DNA of 64,000 nt from Streptomyces sp. ITFR-16. Lineage in GTDB: Bacteria > Actinomycetota > Actinomycetes > Streptomycetales > Streptomycetaceae. Made by a program: the position numbers and the translations under genes. Shown here piece by piece: positions 60,957 through 64,000 of the stretch. The notes under the pieces were generated by a model that ran no database searches, had not been told where the DNA came from, and saw only the letters and a program-made list of their open reading frames with translations. How positions within the stretch are numbered: the first letter of the stretch is position 1; the number at the start of each line of letters is the position of its first letter. Location of the stretch: NCBI RefSeq assembly GCF_031844705.1, contig NZ_CP134609.1, forward strand, positions 7,688,001 through 7,752,000, written 5' to 3'.

Positions 60957-61721
60957 TCATGCGGCGGAGCGTGCGCGGTCGAGGTAGGCGGTGAGGTCGT
61001 GCCAGGCGTCGGCCGGGGCCTCGGGGTCACCGGACATCGCGGCCGGATCGTCGCGCCAGGCGGACCGCACCGCAGCCGAGAGCCCGCGGTCGCCCCCGGT
61101 GAACAGCGAGCTGAGCTCGTCCATGCGTTCCACCACCTTCCTCACCTCGGGCGCCGTCGGTTCCACCCCGGAGCTGCGCAGTGCCTCGGCCCTGCGGTAC
61201 AGCTCCGGCCACTCGACGTCCAGCAGGTAATGCGCGGCAGGGCCCAGCGCCGCCGCACGGTCGTGCAGAGTCCGCACCTGGTCGTCGTCGAGGTGGCGCA
61301 GCAGCGCCTGCCGGCTCTCCGGCCCCGCGCTGCCCATGGTCTGGAGCACCCCGAACAATGTGGAGACATCCGGTGCCCGGTCGGAGACCAGTTCGCCGTG
61401 GATGTGGGCCAGCCGCTCCCGCAGGGCTTCCAGAGACGCGATCGAGGCCTCGACACCGGCCAGGTGATCGCCCATCAGCCTCACCGGGTCGACGCCCACG
61501 TCCAGGCATGTGGCGATGCTCTCCAGCCCCAGCCCGAGACGACGCAGCGCGAGTACCTGATACAGGCGGATCACGTCCTGCTCGCCGTACTCGCGATGCC
61601 CGGCGTCCGTGCGCCTGGACGGACTCAGAAGGCCGATCTTGTCCCAGTGATGCAAGGTGCGGACGGTCAGCCCACTCGTCTGAGCGAGCGTTCCGACCTT
61701 CCATGTCCGGTCGATGCTCAT
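60957..61721 (-). CDS. MerR family regulator with TipAS-like antibiotic-binding domain
   Basis: A 254-residue transcription factor. The MerR helix-turn-helix is KVGTLAQTSGLTVRTLHHWDKIGLLSPSRRTDAGHREYGEQDVIRLYQVL (in parts), with a coiled coil at about 80-115. The C-terminal TipAS-type domain includes VEWPELYRRAEALRSSGVEPTAPEV and MDELSSLFTGGDRGLS. TipA proteins respond to thiopeptides and related compounds. The upstream region closely resembles the tipA promoter. The -10 hexamer lies about 7 nt before the ATG, so the transcript is probably leaderless. It is probably autoregulated. Confidence 0.92.
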   Translation of the reverse strand: MSIDRTWKVGTLAQTSGLTVRTLHHWDKIGLLSPSRRTDAGHREYGEQDVIRLYQVLALRRLGLGLESIATCLDVGVDPVRLMGDHLAGVEASIASLEALRERLAHIHGELVSDRAPDVSTLFGVLQTMGSAGPESRQALLRHLDDDQVRTLHDRAAALGPAAHYLLDVEWPELYRRAEALRSSGVEPTAPEVRKVVERMDELSSLFTGGDRGLSAAVRSAWRDDPAAMSGDPEAPADAWHDLTAYLDRARSAA

Positions 61722-61727
61722 GCACCC

Positions 61728-61758
61728 ACCATGCTCCCTGACGTCGCGTGAGGTGCAA
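61728..61758 (-). promoter_or_regulatory. tipA-like promoter/operator with 19-bp spacer
   Basis: On the minus strand TTGCAC (61758-61753) and CATGGT (61733-61728) are separated by 19 bp. The spacer carries the dyad CCTCACGCGACGTCAGG (61753-61737). Long spacers with a dyad are the hallmark of MerR-activated promoters, and the TTGCACCTCACG start is the same as I recall for the S. lividans tipA promoter. Confidence 0.7.
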
Positions 61759-61779
61759 GTCCGCCGGTCCCGTCCTGCC

Positions 61780-62265
61780 CTAGCTCTGGAAGAACGCGTC
61801 GATGTCCTCGTCGGTGATCTCGCCGAACACCGCGTCGCCCCCGGCCGCGGCGGCCTTCCTCGCCAGCTCCTCGTAGGTGCGGTTCAGCTCCTGGGCCGCC
61901 TTCCTGGACCGGAGCCGGACCAGCCCGAGGGAGGAGCGGTCGTCGAAGACGACGGCCAGCAGAAAGCGCTCGGCCGCGATCTGTACGTGGGCGTGGTCGG
62001 GCTGCCCCTGCCGGGGAAGCACCGCGAGGCTTCCCCCGTCACGCAGCTCCCTCGTCGCCGCACCGGCCGCAGCGGGGCCCTCCCCGACCAGTGCGGGAAG
62101 CCAGCCCGCGTCGATCTGATCGACCTCGCCCGCGCAGGCCAGCAGCTGCCCGTTCCTGTCGGTCAGGAGAACGGTCTTGGCGTTGGCGTCCTTCTCCAGG
62201 CGAACGACGGTCCCCACCAGCTCCTTGATCTCATCGCTGAAGACGTCGTCGTGCATCGTGGTCAT
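61780..62265 (-). CDS. Roadblock/LC7 domain protein (MglB-like)
   Basis: A 161-residue protein. The roadblock fold is seen in ELVGTVVRLEKDANAKTVLLTDRNGQLLACAGEVDQIDAGWLPALVGEGPAA (in parts), AVLPRQGQPDHAHVQIAAERFLLAVVFDDRSSLGLVRLR. The C-terminal tail is helical and acidic (EITDEDIDAFFQS). Such proteins usually regulate a partner small GTPase. No GTPase gene is seen next to it. The start at 62265 is chosen for the fold; only a weak AGAAAG precedes it. Confidence 0.8.
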   Translation of the reverse strand: MTTMHDDVFSDEIKELVGTVVRLEKDANAKTVLLTDRNGQLLACAGEVDQIDAGWLPALVGEGPAAAGAATRELRDGGSLAVLPRQGQPDHAHVQIAAERFLLAVVFDDRSSLGLVRLRSRKAAQELNRTYEELARKAAAAGGDAVFGEITDEDIDAFFQS

Positions 62266-62464
62266 GGCGCATCTTTCTGAGAGCGGCGAGCGGACGGGCC
62301 GGGGCAACGCCGGCACGCACACCTTATGACCGCACATCACTCCACGTGTTCGATCTGTCACCTAAAGTGTGACCCTTCTTCACGCTCCGAGGGGATTCCC
62401 GAACGGGGATTGACGCTCGCCGAGCGGGAGTTCCGCGCCTCAGGCGCGACTGCGGGGCCACTCG

Positions 62465-62506
62465 CCGCGTCACCGGCTTGACAGGTGACGCGGGGCGGGG
62501 CAAGCT
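62465..62506 (+). promoter_or_regulatory. Palindrome and possible promoter before the 62-residue peptide gene
   Basis: CCGCGTCACC and GGTGACGCGG form perfect 10-bp arms around a 9-nt centre that contains TTGACA (62478-62483). CAAGCT, 17 bp further on, may be a weak -10. The site lies 52-94 bp before the small ORF at 62559 within the otherwise featureless 293-bp gap 62266-62558. It could be an operator or a hairpin. Confidence 0.45.
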
Positions 62507-62558
62507 CGAATCACCCAAGCGGTACGGCACATCCGCATCGAGCGAGCGGAGATCCACG

Positions 62559-62747
62559 ATGAAGACCGAAGGCATGACGGACGGTGCCGCAGTGGCACGA
62601 CACGCCCGCTTCGGGCAGTTGCCCGAGCGCGTCAGGTCCGAGGACATGGTCGAGGTGAAAGTCGCCGCTCCGGCCGACGGGGCAAGCGATCGCTACAACC
62701 CCGAGGGCGCGTGGAACCACTACTCCTGTCTCGCCCTCGACCTCTGA
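62559..62747 (+). CDS. Small 62-residue protein, possible precursor peptide
   Basis: ATG at 62559 follows GCGGAGAT by 5 nt, and third codon positions are strongly G/C, so it looks coding. The first half is charged (RHARFGQLPERVRSEDMVEV). The tail DRYNPEGAWNHYSCLALDL is rich in Trp, His, Tyr and one Cys, quite unlike normal small cytosolic proteins. A charged leader and aromatic/Cys core is the look of a ribosomal peptide precursor, but no modifying enzyme is recognised in the window. It is convergent with the hydrolase gene. I do not recognise the family. Confidence 0.55.
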   Translation: MKTEGMTDGAAVARHARFGQLPERVRSEDMVEVKVAAPADGASDRYNPEGAWNHYSCLALDL

Positions 62748-62787
62748 AGACCCGACTCCCACGAGCCGCACAGGGCCTCGGCCCGGC

Positions 62788-63624
62788 TCACACGGGGTTG
62801 CGCCGCAGGAAGGCGAGGAGAGCGGCGGTGAGTTCTGCGGGTGCGTCTTCCTGGACGAGATGGCCCGCATCCGCGAGGGGTTCGAAGCGCGCCCCCGGGA
62901 TGCGGGCGGCGAGCTCGCGTCCCTTCGCCACGGGAATCCAGGTGTCGTCCTCGCCCCAGCACACCAGTGTCGGGATGTCGATCTCGCCGTACCGGTCCTG
63001 CACCTCGTCGGTGTGGAGCTGGTCGGCCTGGGCGATCTGCCGGTAGAACGCCGCCTGGCCGAGGTCGTCGAGCCAGGGCCGGACGAGCCGGTCGAGGACG
63101 GCCGGGTGCAGCCCGGGGCTGCTGGCCGAACTCACGTACTCGCGCACCAGCGCCCGGTGCAGCGGGGGCGGCAGCTGCTCGAAGACCGCAAAGTGCGCGC
63201 CGACGAGACGGAAGAACGGCGACCCCCCAGGGCGCCAGGGCGACCGGGTCGACCAGAGCGAGAGCGCGGTAGCGGGCGCCGTGCAGCAGATGCGCCCGCA
63301 AGGAGACGGCCCCGCCGAAGTCGTGGGCGACCACAAGAGGTTCCTCCAGGCCCCAGTGGGCCAGGAGCGCGGTGAAGACCCTGCCCTGGGCGGCCAGCGA
63401 GACATCCTGGCCGGCGGACTTCTCCGATGCTCCGTAACCGGGCATGTCCCACACGAACACCTCGTGGTGGCGGGCGAGCGAGCGGGCGATGCCGCGCCAG
63501 ACATACGAGGAGAAGGGGTGCCGTGGAGGAGGACGACCGGATCCCGGCCGCGTTCTCCGAGCCTTTCCCAGCGGACCTCGCCGGACGTGCTCCGGAATGT
63601 CTTGGTCAGCTGCCATTCAGTCAC
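62788..63624 (-). pseudogene. Alpha/beta hydrolase with two compensating frameshifts
   Basis: The coding sense follows an epoxide hydrolase/haloalkane dehalogenase-type alpha/beta hydrolase, but in two frames. Residues to VVLLHGTP (oxyanion HG) read in one frame. After a C run (plus strand G run at 63515-63518) the match goes on in the next frame: FSSYVWRGIARSLARHHEVF, then VVAHDFGGAVSL with the nucleophile Asp. After a run of six G (plus strand C run at 63223-63228) it returns to the first frame: PTLVCWGEDDTWIP and ADAGHLVQEDAP with the catalytic His. One base is missing and one is extra, both in homopolymers, so either a sequencing error or a recent pseudogene. Confidence 0.75.
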
Positions 63625-63666
63625 GGGTGCTGTTCCTCTCGGTGATGCCTGCGGGCACGCCTCACG

Positions 63667-64000
63667 TCACACGGGCGGCATCAGGTCGCTCTCGCTGACG
63701 GTGTACGTCAGCTGGGGGTAGACGAAGTCCGTTTCATGGTTCTCACGGCGCCGCATTCGGTAGAACTCGCGGCTCTGGTGGTCGTCGGCCGATACGAGGC
63801 GCGCCCCCTGCGGGAGGTACGCGTCTCCATCGCGAAACCGTACAAAGGTTTTTGACGTTCGAAACGTTATACCCAGCCATTGGTTGTCCGCCGTCAGGGC
63901 GGGCGCCTCCAGGACGATTCTGTGCTTGAATCTCCGATTCGAGGCAACGGAGAACGCGACGATTCCGTGGTGAGCGAGAGGGATCTCGAACCTCTCGCCG
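63667..64000 (-). CDS. Unknown protein, C-terminal part only
   Basis: The minus strand is open from the right edge to the TGA at 63669-63667 and gives about 111 residues without a start codon in the window. It begins ERFEIPLAHHGIVAFSVASN, contains RIVLEAPALTADNQWLGITF and ends QLTYTVSESDLMPPV. The strand-like pattern suggests a beta-rich domain. I do not recognise it. Several codons are unusually A/T-rich for this genome (ATA, AAA, GTA, CGA), which may mark acquired DNA. The reading is supported by lack of stops and sensible composition only. Confidence 0.5.
   Translation of the reverse strand, partial: GERFEIPLAHHGIVAFSVASNRRFKHRIVLEAPALTADNQWLGITFRTSKTFVRFRDGDAYLPQGARLVSADDHQSREFYRMRRRENHETDFVYPQLTYTVSESDLMPPV

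Overview
This is a high-GC actinobacterial chromosome segment, almost certainly Streptomyces: strong G/C third-position bias, many GTG starts, 4-nt ATGA/GTGA gene overlaps, IdeR/DmdR-type iron boxes, a RamB-like regulator and a TipA-like regulator. No rRNA, tRNA, insertion sequence, prophage or CRISPR array was seen.

Layout. 1-3.5 kb: end of a GNAT acetyltransferase, a TetX-like FAD monooxygenase divergent from a TetR regulator, and a DUF3533 membrane protein. 3.7-15.8 kb: a vitamin B12 island. Three cobalamin riboswitches are visible. Two lie back to back at about 5.2-5.55 kb; one leads leftward to a secreted protein built like transcobalamin, the other rightward to a five-gene operon with two surface-anchored DUF4430-like proteins (one carrying two alpha/alpha-repeat domains and a sortase LAxTG signal) and a complete ECF transporter (T, fused A-A, S). 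The third controls metE, the B12-independent methionine synthase. Together they read as a B12 capture, import and sparing regulon. 15.9-21.6 kb: glyoxylate-shunt operon aceA-aceB-3-hydroxyacyl-CoA dehydrogenase, divergent from a RamB/ScfR-type regulator with matching palindromes near both promoters.

21.6-50.2 kb: a large iron-regulated siderophore locus with six iron boxes. It holds 2,3-dihydroxybenzoate genes (dhbE, dhbC, dhbA), a stand-alone aryl carrier protein, a siderophore-interacting reductase, a ferric-siderophore ABC importer (lipoprotein, two FecCD permeases, ATPase), a 3323-residue NRPS (C-A-T-E-C-A-T-E-C, no thioesterase), an MFS exporter, an FhuF-like ferric reductase, and an NRPS-independent (NIS) set: ATP-grasp ligase, two IucA/IucC synthetases and a PLP decarboxylase, followed by a DUF2470 haem-type protein. 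The content suggests a mixed catecholate/carboxylate siderophore, or two siderophores sharing one locus. An isochorismatase and an MbtH protein are not present in the window.

50.5-64 kb: ordinary accessory genes: a metabolite MFS transporter, small membrane proteins, divergent DJ-1/PfpI and GlxA-type genes, an HxlR regulator with an F420/NADP-type oxidoreductase, a flavin reductase-like/phosphoglycerate mutase-like/ornithine cyclodeaminase row, a phosphotransferase, a SufR-like regulator with a DUF3291 gene, a TipA-like MerR regulator, a roadblock protein, a small 62-residue peptide gene, a frameshifted alpha/beta hydrolase and a gene truncated by the right edge.
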